Under the pieces are notes generated by a model. The model did not search any database. It worked only from the letters and a program-made list of their open reading frames with translations, and was not told the origin of the DNA. Both the position numbers and the translations under genes were made by a program. 64,000 bases of DNA from JAOUJD01 sp963841815 (GTDB lineage: Bacteria > Pseudomonadota > Gammaproteobacteria > Burkholderiales > Burkholderiaceae_F): assembly GCA_963841815.1 (NCBI GenBank), contig CAWJEE010000018.1, positions 33,353 through 97,352 of the forward strand, in the 5' to 3' direction. This document shows, one piece after another, positions 54,554-63,460 of this stretch. How positions within the stretch are numbered: position 1 is the first letter of the stretch; each line of letters starts with the position of its first letter.

Positions 54554-55363
54554 ATGGTCACACGTCGCAAAACGAGGCACGGCGCCGCTCTCGTCACGGG
54601 CGCCGCGCGGCGCATCGGACGCGAGATCGCGCTCGCGCTCGCGGCCGACGGCTGGGATGTCGCGGTCCACTACGCGACTTCGCGCGACGACGCGCTGCGG
54701 ACCGTCGCCGACATCGAACAGCTCGGCCGCCGCGCTGTCGCCGTCAACCGCGACCTCGCCGTCGAAGCGGGCGTGAAGAGCCTGCTCGCGGAGTGCGCGC
54801 ACGAACTCGGCCCGGTGACCTGTGTCGTCAACAGCGCGTCGCTGTTCGAACACGACGACGCGGCGACCTTCGGCAGCGAGCACCTCGTGAGCGCGATGCG
54901 CACGAACGTCGCCGCACCGCTGCTGCTCGCGCAGGCGTTGCACGACCAGCTGCCGCCGGAGGCCCAGGGCGTGGTGATCAACCTGCTCGACCAGAAGCTC
55001 TTCAGCCCGAACCCGGACTTCCTGTCGTACACGCTGTCGAAGGCGGCGCTCCTGGAAGCGACCCGGCTGCTCGCCATGGCGCTCGCGCCGACGGTCCGCG
55101 TCGTCGGGGTCGCGCCGGGGCTGACGCTCGTGTCCGGCGACCAGAGCGAAGAGGGATTCGAGCGCGCCCACGCGCGCACGCCGCTCGGCCGGTCGAGCAC
55201 GCCGGGCGACATCGCGCAGGCCGTCGTCTACCTGGCGAAGGCGCCGGCCGTGACGGGCACGACCCTGCTGGTCGACGGCGGCCAGCACCTGGTGCCGAGC
55301 GAGCGCGACGTGATGTTCCTGACCGAGCCGACTGGCGCGTCGGATGAGGAGGGCAACGGGTGA
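54554..55363 (+). CDS. short-chain dehydrogenase, pteridine reductase-like (FolM type)
   Basis: 269 residues from ATG 54554 (MVTRRKTRHGAALVTG). The cofactor motif is TGAARRIG, the TGxxxRxG form of pteridine reductases, and the catalytic pair is YTLSKAA. The next gene is folB, overlapping by 4 bases, so a role in dihydrofolate or dihydromonapterin reduction is likely. Divergent from the MidA-type gene. Confidence 0.85.
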   Translation: MVTRRKTRHGAALVTGAARRIGREIALALAADGWDVAVHYATSRDDALRTVADIEQLGRRAVAVNRDLAVEAGVKSLLAECAHELGPVTCVVNSASLFEHDDAATFGSEHLVSAMRTNVAAPLLLAQALHDQLPPEAQGVVINLLDQKLFSPNPDFLSYTLSKAALLEATRLLAMALAPTVRVVGVAPGLTLVSGDQSEEGFERAHARTPLGRSSTPGDIAQAVVYLAKAPAVTGTTLLVDGGQHLVPSERDVMFLTEPTGASDEEGNG

Positions 55364-55752
55364 GCTGGCTGCTCGATCCGCGACTGGCGAATTGCCGCCG
55401 AATCTTCCTGCGCAACTACGTCGTCGACGCCAACATCGGCATCCACGAGCACGAGAGACGCGGCGCACAGCGGCTCGCCCTGAACGTCGACCTGTTCGTC
55501 GCGCTGTCGATGTCGACGCCGCGCCACGACAAGCTGCACGAGGTCGTCGACTACGACTTCGTTCGGCTGACCATCAAGCACCGTATCGAGCAGGGTCACG
55601 TCAACCTGCAGGAAACGCTGGTCGACGACCTGGCACGCTCGATGCTCGCCCATCCGGCCGTGCGCGCGGTGCGCGTGGCGAGCGAGAAGCCCGACGTCTA
55701 CGAAGACGTCGATGCGGTCGGCGTCGAGGTGTTCCACTTCAAGACGCCATGA
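55360..55752 (+). CDS. folB: dihydroneopterin aldolase
   Basis: Folate pathway aldolase/epimerase. 130 residues with GTG start overlapping the SDR stop (GTGA). Conserved ANIGIHEHERRGAQRL near residue 25-40 and the C-terminal VASEKPDVYEDVDAVGVEV; the Glu in this region is catalytic. Confidence 0.93.
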   Translation: MSWLLDPRLANCRRIFLRNYVVDANIGIHEHERRGAQRLALNVDLFVALSMSTPRHDKLHEVVDYDFVRLTIKHRIEQGHVNLQETLVDDLARSMLAHPAVRAVRVASEKPDVYEDVDAVGVEVFHFKTP

Positions 55753-56667
55753 CGCCGGCTCCAGGAGGCGCGCGCCGCGCCGAAAGCGGACGTACGAGGA
55801 CAACAAGCTCGAGAAGCGCCTGCTGCGGCTGGCGGGCCAGGCGATCGGCGACTACGGGATGATCGGGCCCGGCGACCGCGTGATGGTCTGCCTGTCCGGC
55901 GGCAAGGACAGCTACGGCCTGCTCGAGCTGCTGCTGCATGCTGCGCGAGCGCGCGCCGATCGATTTCGACATCGTCGCGGTGAACCTCGACCAGAAGCAG
56001 CCGGGGTTTCCCGGAGCACGTGCTGCCGGACTACCTGCGCGCCAAGGGCGTGTCCTTCCACATCGAGGCGCAGGACACCTACTCGATCGTCACGCGCGTG
56101 ATACCGGAAGGCAAGACGATGTGCTCGCTCTGCTCGCGGCTGCGCCGCGGCATCCTGTACCGCGTCGCCTCCGAACTCGGAGCCACGAAGGTCGCACTCG
56201 GCCATCATCGTGAAGACATCCTCGGCACCTTCTTCCTCAACCTGTTCTACGGCGGGACGCTGAAGGGCATGCCGCCGAAGCTCGTTTCCGACGACGGCAG
56301 GCACGTGGTGATCCGGCCGCTCGCCTACGTGAAGGAAGCCGACCTCGCGCGCTACGCCGAGGTGAAGCGCTTCCCGATCATCCCCTGCAACCTCTGCGGA
56401 TCGCAGGAGAACCTGAAGCGCCAGGAAGTGAAACGCATGCTGGCCGAGTGGGACAAGCGCTTCCCGGGCCGCGTCGAGAACACGTTCAACGCGCTGGCGC
56501 GGGTCGTGCCTTCGCACCTGATGGACGGCACGCTCTTCGACTTCGCCGGCCTGCGCGCCGGCGGAGGACCACGGCCCGACGGCGACATCGCGTTCGACGA
56601 GGAACCCTGCGAGGCCCCGGACACCGATGCGACGGTCGGCGTCATCCGCTTCGCGGAGACCGACTGA
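55749..56667 (+). pseudogene. ttcA: tRNA 2-thiocytidine biosynthesis protein TtcA (frame changes in the N-terminal third)
   Basis: Fe-S dependent enzyme that thiolates C32 of certain tRNAs. ATP PP-loop [15 protein letters not shown]; the CxxC pair [10 protein letters not shown] and the later C in IIPCNLCGSQ fit the 4Fe-4S site. Three frame changes are needed: near 55790 (before RTYEDNKLEKRL), near 55940 (before [14 protein letters not shown]) and near 56015 (before [13 protein letters not shown]). From 56020 to the stop the frame is open. Indels in the assembly are the simplest cause. The ATG at 55749 overlaps the folB stop. Confidence 0.82.
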
Positions 56668-56669
56668 GG

Positions 56670-58700
56670 ATGTCGCTGCGAGACTGGTTCCGCTGGGGAC
56701 GGCGCCGTCCCGTCGAGGAAGAAGCGCCGGTGCTCGACGCGCTGCTCGCGCAGGCCGCGCGCGCCGGCAATTACGCCGATCGCGTGGACTGGGTGCGCGA
56801 TGCGCTGCGCTGGATCGGCCAGGACATCGCCGACGCGCGCGACGAATCCGGCATCGGGCGCGCGCACGCGCGCGTGCGCTTTCTGCTTCAGCTCGCCGTG
56901 CGCGGCACGCCGGCGGGGCAGGCGGTGCGACAGCTGCTCGCGCAGTTGCTGACGGAGATCGACGTCGAGCAGGTCGTGACCAACGGCGGCGTGCCCCGCC
57001 GCTCCGGTTTCATGAAGGAGCTGTATGAGCGGTTCCTCGCCGTGTTCCTGCCGCAGCCGGATTACCGCCACGACGCCACGGCGTTGACGGTCAACCTGCT
57101 CAGCCATCGACGCACGATCGTCTGGATCGACCTGCTGCCCGGCGAGCAGGCGAGCCAGCTCGCGCAACTGTTCGTCGACGAGGGGTCGCAGACCCGGCTG
57201 CACCCGCAGATCGCGTCCGCGATGCTCACGATCGCGTCCGAGGCGCAGGCGGTCGGCCTCGCGCAGGAAGTGCGCCGGCGCCTGAGCGACCAGAGCGCGC
57301 TCACGAGCCCGTTCGGCCAGCTGGTCGGCGCCGTTGAGACGTTCATCACCGCGGCCGGTGCGCGCCGCCAGGCTGAGCTGAACGCCACGCTCGAGCAGTG
57401 CGAAAGGCTGCTCGGCACGCTCGAGTCGCACTTCGACGAGGCCGGCGTGTCGGTCGACCTCGTCTATCGCGGGGAACGCACCCGGGCCCAGTTGAAGAAG
57501 CTGCGGGGCCTGGCGCAGTGGCTGGTCGGCGAGGAGCCGCTGCACATCCTGCGGCAGGTGATGAACGGCGTGCGCCGCGAAGTCGAGCTGCGCGGCACGG
57601 CCGCGCTCGTGTCCGAGAACATGCGGCTGCTTTCGCGCCGGATCGCCGAGCGGAACGCCGAAACCGGCGAGCACTACATCGCGACGACCCGCGCGCAGTA
57701 CCGCACGATGCTCGGCATCAGCGTCGGCGGCGGCGCGCTGATGACGCTGGCCGTCTACATCAAGTTCGGCATCGCCGCCGCGCACCTGCCGCTGCTGTGG
57801 GATGGCGTGCTCGCCTCGCTCAACTACGCGGGAGTCTTCGTGCTGGTCGCGCTGGCGCACTTCACGGTCGCCACCAAGCAGCCCGCGGTGACGGCGCCGG
57901 CGCTGGCCGCGAAGATGCGCGACCTCGAGAGGCCCGGACGGATCGACGCACTGGTCGGGGAGGCGGCGGCGCTGGTGCGTTCGCAGGTCGCTTCGGTCTT
58001 CGGCAACTTGGTCGCCGTCGCGCCCTGCGCGCTCGGCGTGGCGGTGCTGTGGTGGCTCGCTGCCGGGCAGGCCCCGCTGTCCGAGGAGAAGGCGCGCTAC
58101 GTGCTCGCGTCGCAGTCGATCCTCGGACCGTCGTTCCTGTTCGCGGCTTACACCGGCGTGCTGCTCTGGCTGTCCGGACTGTTCGCGGGCTGGGCGGACA
58201 ACGCGTTCACCCTGCGCCGCCTCGACGAGGCGATCGCCACCAACCGGCGGCTGGTGCGCAGCCTCGGCCCGGAGCGCGCGCGTGCGCGCGCCGAATGGTG
58301 GAAGGCGAACATCGCCGGACTCGCGGGCAACGTCGGCCTCGGCATCATGCTCGGGCTGACGCCGGACCTCTTCCTGTTCGCCGGTGTGCCGATGGAAGTC
58401 CGGCACGTGACGCTCTCCACCGGGCAGGTTGCGGTGGCCTCGTTCACGCTCGGCGCCGGCATCCTGGCCACTGCGCCGTTCTGGCTCGCGATCGCGGGGC
58501 TCGCGCTGATCGGAGCCCTCAACGTCGGCGTCAGCTTCGGCCTGGCGCTGCGCCTGGCCATGCGCGCGGTCGACATTTCGCCGACTGATCGCGCGCACGT
58601 GTACAGCGCGATCCGGCAGCGCCTGTTCAGCCGGCCGCTGGAGTTCGTCTGGCCGCCGCGCGACGAACCGCCGTCGGCGCTTCCTGACAAAGCGCGCTGA
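56670..58700 (+). CDS. Gcr/SpcA-type putative site-specific recombinase (large membrane protein)
   Basis: 676 residues starting 3 bases after the ttcA stop. The N-terminal half (about 1-340) is soluble and helical; the C-terminal half has about seven membrane helices (for example VSVGGGALMTLAVYIKFG-like region near 350, and AIAGLALIGALNVGVSFGLA near 620). COG4389 members are named site-specific recombinases after gonococcal Gcr, but no tyrosine or serine recombinase motif is visible here. A DNA role is doubtful; this is an unexplained membrane protein family. Confidence 0.82.
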   Translation: MSLRDWFRWGRRRPVEEEAPVLDALLAQAARAGNYADRVDWVRDALRWIGQDIADARDESGIGRAHARVRFLLQLAVRGTPAGQAVRQLLAQLLTEIDVEQVVTNGGVPRRSGFMKELYERFLAVFLPQPDYRHDATALTVNLLSHRRTIVWIDLLPGEQASQLAQLFVDEGSQTRLHPQIASAMLTIASEAQAVGLAQEVRRRLSDQSALTSPFGQLVGAVETFITAAGARRQAELNATLEQCERLLGTLESHFDEAGVSVDLVYRGERTRAQLKKLRGLAQWLVGEEPLHILRQVMNGVRREVELRGTAALVSENMRLLSRRIAERNAETGEHYIATTRAQYRTMLGISVGGGALMTLAVYIKFGIAAAHLPLLWDGVLASLNYAGVFVLVALAHFTVATKQPAVTAPALAAKMRDLERPGRIDALVGEAAALVRSQVASVFGNLVAVAPCALGVAVLWWLAAGQAPLSEEKARYVLASQSILGPSFLFAAYTGVLLWLSGLFAGWADNAFTLRRLDEAIATNRRLVRSLGPERARARAEWWKANIAGLAGNVGLGIMLGLTPDLFLFAGVPMEVRHVTLSTGQVAVASFTLGAGILATAPFWLAIAGLALIGALNVGVSFGLALRLAMRAVDISPTDRAHVYSAIRQRLFSRPLEFVWPPRDEPPSALPDKAR

Positions 58701-58731
58701 GCGCGCCGTCGACGAACCACGCCCGGGCGTG

Positions 58732-59364
58732 ATGGAGAGCCGCGCACACAGCCGCAGGCACCGCAGCCGGTCGCGACTGGTGCGTGCCTTCTTCAACATC
58801 GCGGGCGCCGTGGCCCTCGGCCTGGGGCTCATCGGGATCTTCCTGCCGCTGCTGCCGACGACGCCGTTCGTGCTGCTGGCCGCCGCCTGCTTCGCGCGGG
58901 GCTCGGAACGCTTCCATCAGTGGCTGCTGGCCAACCGGACGTTCGGCCCCATGGTCTACGAGTGGGAACGCCACCGCAGCCTGCCGTACCGGACGAAGGT
59001 GACCGCGATCGTGCTGATGAGCCTGACGATGGCCGTCTCGATCGTGTTCTTCGTGCGACCGCTGTGGCTGAAGGTCGCGCTGGCGCTGTTCGGCGTCGCG
59101 CTCGCGCTGTGGATGTACCGGATCCCGTCCCGCGATCGTCCCCAGCGCCCAGTCTTCCTGACCCGTGCGCGTCAGGCCTTTACCCAATTGCGCGCACTGC
59201 GTGTATCGGCCATCGTGCGAGTCTTGCCGCGGGGGTGGCGACCGCGTGGTGTTCAAGCAAGCCTATCCATTGCCGGAGGAAACGAATGGACACGGACACG
59301 CAGCGCAGCCTGTACGAGCGGCTGGGACAGAAGGACGGCATCGCCCGAATCGTCGACGACGTGA
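58732..59364 (+). CDS. YbaN family (DUF454) inner-membrane protein
   Basis: N-terminal 130 residues are typical YbaN: LRLIGIFLPLLPTTPFVLLA-like region, CFARGSERFHQWLLANRTFG, and WERHRSLPYRTKVTAIVLMS, with three or four helices. After MYRIPSRDRPQ the frame runs about 80 more Arg-rich residues and overlaps the hemoglobin gene by 79 bases. YbaN normally ends near this point. A one-base indel near 59130-59155 would bring a stop at 59159, so the true end is probably there. Confidence 0.8.
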   Translation: MESRAHSRRHRSRSRLVRAFFNIAGAVALGLGLIGIFLPLLPTTPFVLLAAACFARGSERFHQWLLANRTFGPMVYEWERHRSLPYRTKVTAIVLMSLTMAVSIVFFVRPLWLKVALALFGVALALWMYRIPSRDRPQRPVFLTRARQAFTQLRALRVSAIVRVLPRGWRPRGVQASLSIAGGNEWTRTRSAACTSGWDRRTASPESSTT

Positions 59365-59660
59365 TGACGAACCACCTGACCAACCCCGTCGTGCGAACCC
59401 GCTTCGAGAACATCAAGGACCTCGATCACGCCAGGCGCATGGCCGCCGAATTCTTCTGCGCGGGATGCGGCGGGCCGGATCCGTATACCGGCCGCGACAT
59501 GCTGACAACGCACCGCGGAATGAACATCAGCGAACAGGAGTACATGGCCGTGATGGACGACATCCTCGGCGCGCTGGGCAAGAACGGCATCGATCAGGCG
59601 ACGCAGAACGAGGTCGTCGCGATCCTGTACTCGCTGAAGAACGAGATCATCCGGGTCTGA
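59286..59660 (+). CDS. group I truncated hemoglobin
   Basis: 124-residue heme protein of the trHbN type. MDTDTQRSLYERLGQKDGI starts the fold; the proximal His is in MLTTHRGMNISEQEY; conserved FFCAGCGGPDPYTGRDM. RBS GGAGGAAACGA before ATG 59286. Group I members bind NO and O2 and often detoxify NO. Confidence 0.93.
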   Translation: MDTDTQRSLYERLGQKDGIARIVDDVMTNHLTNPVVRTRFENIKDLDHARRMAAEFFCAGCGGPDPYTGRDMLTTHRGMNISEQEYMAVMDDILGALGKNGIDQATQNEVVAILYSLKNEIIRV

Positions 59661-59687
59661 TCCAGGCGCCCGCGCCCGCGAGCACGC

Positions 59688-60102
59688 CTAGCGACGCCTG
59701 GCCGGCAGCGGTTCGACGACGTCGATGAACGGCTCGCCGATCGCCTTCTGCAGCAGCTTCATGTTGCGCCGGTGCGCCTTGAAGTACACGTCGGCCAGGT
59801 CACCCGCGAGAGGAACGGCGCCGAGCGCCGCGTCGGCCAGCAGGTTGCCGATCATCCGCGCCTGCAGCCAGCGCGGAGGCGCCGAGCTCGCGCGCCTGCG
59901 CCACCGTGTACAGGCCGATGCCCGCCGAGACCAGGTCGCCGACCACGGCACGATGCCGAGCAGCGCGTCGAGGCCCACGCGCGTGCCGAGCACCGGCACG
60001 TGCACCGCCTCGTCCATCAGGCGGGTCAGCGCGACGAGGCGGCGGCGCGCGAGTTCCTTCCTCTCGGACGGGTCGAGACGGTCCTGCGGGCGCGAACGAC
60101 AT
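59688..60102 (-). pseudogene. DUF4112 family protein (frame changes)
   Basis: A small domain protein of about 137 residues. The end is intact (LQARMIGNLLADAALGAVPLAGDLADVYFKAHRRNM) and MDEAVHVPVLGTRVGLDALLGIVP reads in the same frame. Between them, VGDLVSAGIGLYTVAQAREL is in another frame (breaks near 59945 and 59885). The start MSFAP at 60102 is in a third, break near 60090. Assembly indels likely. Function unknown. Confidence 0.72.
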
Positions 60103-60140
60103 GCTCCATTGGCCTTGACATGGGGGCGGCCGCGCGCGGC

Positions 60141-60680
60141 TCAAGCGGCGTCGCGGTCGCCGGCCTTCAGGTCTTTCCCGGAGGCGTCGACCCTGCCGGC
60201 CTTCTCGGGCTTGCCGCCCTTCACGGTCGACAGGAAGTACGTGAGCGCGGCGATCACGAGGGCGATCGCCGCGCCGATGCCGAGCAGGTCGCGCGTGCCG
60301 TCCCAGGCCACGACGAACCCCAGGAACATCACGCCGAGCACCACGATCACGACGCCGACGAGCTTGTTCTTCAGGTCGTCGAAGGTCCGGATCTGCAGCC
60401 ATTCCGGCAGCTTGAGGTCGGAGTCGATGAAGAGCTCGTAGAAGCCGAGCGCGATCATCAGCAGCACGGTGCCGAGCAGGAAGAGATCGACGATCTCGAT
60501 GAAGGCCAGCGCGAGCGTCTTGCCGCCCTTGCTGCTCACGTCCGCCTTGGCGACTGTCTCGACGATCACCATCACCGTCTCCGCCACGCCGTACGCGAAC
60601 AACGCGAGCGACGCCGCGAGGCTGCCGAGCACGGCGGCCAGCACGAGGTAACGGCTGGCAGCGAGTATCGAACGGATCAT
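60141..60680 (-). CDS. UPF0114/YqhA family inner-membrane protein
   Basis: 179 residues with three to four membrane helices (about 8-30, 60-82, 108-130, 135-155). The motif LALAFIEIVDLFLLGTVLLMIALGFYELF matches YqhA. Starts 7 bases before the ilvA stop region and is probably cotranscribed. Function unknown. Confidence 0.9.
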   Translation of the reverse strand: MIRSILAASRYLVLAAVLGSLAASLALFAYGVAETVMVIVETVAKADVSSKGGKTLALAFIEIVDLFLLGTVLLMIALGFYELFIDSDLKLPEWLQIRTFDDLKNKLVGVVIVVLGVMFLGFVVAWDGTRDLLGIGAAIALVIAALTYFLSTVKGGKPEKAGRVDASGKDLKAGDRDAA

Positions 60681-60687
60681 CGCGCCT

Positions 60688-62214
60688 TCATCCGAGGAAG
60701 AGCTTGTACGCGGGGTTCTCCGTCTCGTCCCAGTGCCGGTACCCGAGTTCCGACAGGAAGCTGCCGAAGGCCTTGCGCTCGCCGCGCGGCACCTGCAGCC
60801 CGACCAGCACGCGCGAATAGTCCGCGCCCTGGTTGCGGTAGTGGAACATCGAGATGTTCCAGCCCGGCGCCATGCTGGTGAGGAACTTCATCAGCGCACC
60901 CGGCCGCTCCGGGAACTCGAACCGGTAGATGACCTCGCCCTCGGCGAGCGCGCTCTTGCCGCCGACCATGTAGCGCACGTGCTCGGCCGCGAGGTCGTCG
61001 TGCGTGAGGTCGACCGTGTCGTAGCCGTGCTGGCGGAACGCGCGGGCGATCTTCTCGTTGTCGCCCGCGCTCGCCGTGCTGATGCCGACGAACACCTGGG
61101 CGAGCGCCGCGTCGCTGATGCGGTAGTTGAACTCGGTGACGTTGCGGCTGCCGACGAGTTCGCAGAAGCGCTTGAAACTGCCGCGCTCCTCCGGGATCGT
61201 CACGGCGAACAGGGCCTCGCGCGCCTCGCCGACCTCGGTGCGCTCCGCCACGAAGCGCAGGCGGTCGAAGTTCATGTTCGCGCCGCAGGCGATCGCGACC
61301 AGGGTCTTGCCCTTGAGCTTCTCGCGGTGCACGTAAGCTCTTCATGCCGGCGATGGACAGCGCGCCCGCCGGTTCGAGGATGGACCGCGTGTCCTGGAAC
61401 ACGTCCTTGATCGCGGCGCAGATCGCGTCCGTGTCGACCAGCACGATCTCGTCGACGTACTGCTTGCACAGCCGCAGGGTTTCCTCGCCGACCATCTTCA
61501 CCGCGGTGCCGTCCGAGAACAGGCCCACCTCGTGCAGCTGCACGCGCCGGCCGGCGGCGATCGAGCGCGCCATCGCGTCCGAGTCGGTCGTCTGCACGCC
61601 GATCACCTTGATCTCCGGCGCCAGCGCCTTGATGTACGCCGCCACGCCCGAGATCAACCCGCCGCCCCCGATCGCGACGAAGACGGAGTGGATCGGCCCG
61701 TCGTCGACCGGGTGGTGCTGGCGCAGGATCTCCATCGCGACGGTGCCCTGGCCGGCGATGACGTCCGGGTCGTCGAACGGATGGACGAAGGTCAGCTTGT
61801 GCTTCTTCTGCAGCTCCAGCGCATGAGCATAGGCGTCGGAATACGAATCGCCGAACAGCACGACCTCGGCGCCGCGTGCGCGCACGGCCTCGACCTTCAC
61901 CTGCGGCGTGGTCACCGGCATCACGATCACCGCCCGGCACCCAGCTTCTGCGCCGCGAGCGCCACGCCCTGCGCGTGGTTGCCGGCCGATGCGGCGATCA
62001 CGCCACGCTTGAGCTGCTCGCGCGGCAGCCGCGCCATCTTGTTGTAGGCGCCCCGCAGCTTGAAGCTCTTGACGGGCTGCAGGTCCTCGCGCTTCAGCAG
62101 GACGCGATTGCCGAGGCGCTCGGACAGGCGCGGCGCCTGCTCGAGCGGTGACTCGATCGCAACGTCGTACACCCGCGCCGTCAGGATGCGACGCAGATAT
62201 TCCTGGGCCGGCAT
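60688..62214 (-). pseudogene. ilvA: threonine ammonia-lyase, biosynthetic long form (two frame changes)
   Basis: PLP enzyme that makes 2-oxobutanoate, the first step to isoleucine. The protein of about 508 residues starts at 62214 (MPAQEYLRRILTARVYDV). PLP Lys in KSFKLRGAYNKM; the pyridoxal phosphate loop is GGGGLISGVAAY; the C-terminal third holds two ACT-like regulatory domains for isoleucine feedback. Breaks: near 61935 between LAAQKLGA and AVIVMPVTTP, and near 61337, where one extra T in AGCTTACGTG (on the gene strand) breaks MKSYVHREK. Total length is a multiple of three, so the indels cancel. Probably a normal gene in the organism. Confidence 0.88.
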
Positions 62215-62287
62215 CGCCACCCCTCCCCTTGTTTCCGTCGAAGGTATCACGCCGGACCGCAGGGGCCGGCAACGTACCATCCGGGGG

Positions 62288-63285
62288 ATGGAGAACGATC
62301 AAGGCGCGCCGTACGCCGGACTCACGCCGGACACCGTGCTCAACGCAGTCGACAGCGCGGGCCTCGTCACGGACGGCCGGCAGCTGGCACTCAACAGCTA
62401 CGAGAACCGCGTGTTCCAGGTGGGGCTGGACGATGGCCGCTTCGTCGTCGTCAAGTTCTATCGCCCCGGCCGCTGGACCGACGACCAGATCCTCGAGGAG
62501 CACGCGTTCACCGCCGAACTCGCCGAGCTGGAAGTGCCGGCCGTGCCTGCGCTGGTGCTGGACGGCAGCACGCTGCACGCGTACGAAGGCTTCCGCTTCA
62601 CGGTGTTTCCGAGAAGCGGCGGACGCGCGCCGAACCTGGACGATCCCGAAGTGCGCGAGTGGCTGGGGCGCTTCCTGGGCCGCATCCACGCCGTCGGAGC
62701 GGTGCGGCCGTTCGCGCATCGACCGGCGCTCGACATCGAGGCGTTCGGAGCCGAGCCGCGCCGGTTCCTGATCGACCACGCCTGGCTGCCGCGCGAACTC
62801 GCGGGCGTGTACGACGGCGTGTCGCAGCAGGCGCTGGACGGCGTCGCCCGATGCTACGAGCGCGCCGGCGACGTCAAGGTCCTGCGCCTGCACGGCGACT
62901 GCCACGAGGGCAACGTCCTGTGGACCGACTCGCCGGGCAACACGGGCCCGCACTTCGTCGACTTCGACGACAGCCGCACCGGCCCGGCGGTGCAGGACCT
63001 CTGGATGCTGCTCGGCGCGGACCGCGACGAGCAGACCGGGCGCCTGTCCGACATGCTGCTCGGCTACGAGGATTTCGCCGAATTCGACCGGCGCGAACTC
63101 CACCTGGTCGAAGCCCTGCGAACGCTGCGGCTGCTTCACTACTCCGCCTGGATCGCGCGGCGTGGGACGATCCGGCGTTCCCGTCCGCGTTCCCGTGGTT
63201 CAACACGCAGCGCTACTGGGAAGAGCGGATCCTCGAACTGCGCGAGCAGGTCGCCGCGATGCAGGAGCCGCCGCTCGTCGCGTGA
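62288..63285 (+). CDS. srkA: stress response kinase A (SrkA/YihE), one C-terminal frame change
   Basis: Eukaryotic-like Ser/Thr kinase of the APH fold linked to envelope stress survival. About 332 residues from ATG 62288 (MENDQGAPYAGLTPDTVLN). ATP Lys in VVKFYRPGRW; catalytic LHGDCHEGNVLW with Asp, and the metal-binding HFVDFDDS. Frame breaks near 63162 (before WDDPAFPSAFPWF); the correct end is EPPLVA at 63285, while the original frame reads on to 63298. Divergent from ilvA. Confidence 0.88.
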
Positions 63286-63408
63286 ACTGGGGGCGTGAGC
63301 GCGCCAGGTGTGTTCGTGGCGCTCGCGGAACCGCCTGGGGTTCGCGGAGCCCCATTGACTTCCCGCAAACCGCCTAGGGGCATCGCAGCTTCGCTGCACT
63401 GCAAAAGA

Positions 63409-63414
63409 TACAAT
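63409..63414 (+). promoter_or_regulatory. putative -10 element for the DUF3683 gene
   Basis: TACAAT, about 47 bases before the ATG at 63461, just after a small hairpin (GCAGC-TTC-GCTGC, 63385-63397). No clear -35. The rest of the 63286-63460 gap shows no gene. Confidence 0.35.
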
Positions 63415-63460
63415 TCGTCCTCAAGCGTTGCCGCGGGCCGCACGCGCGGTCCTGTCCCTC

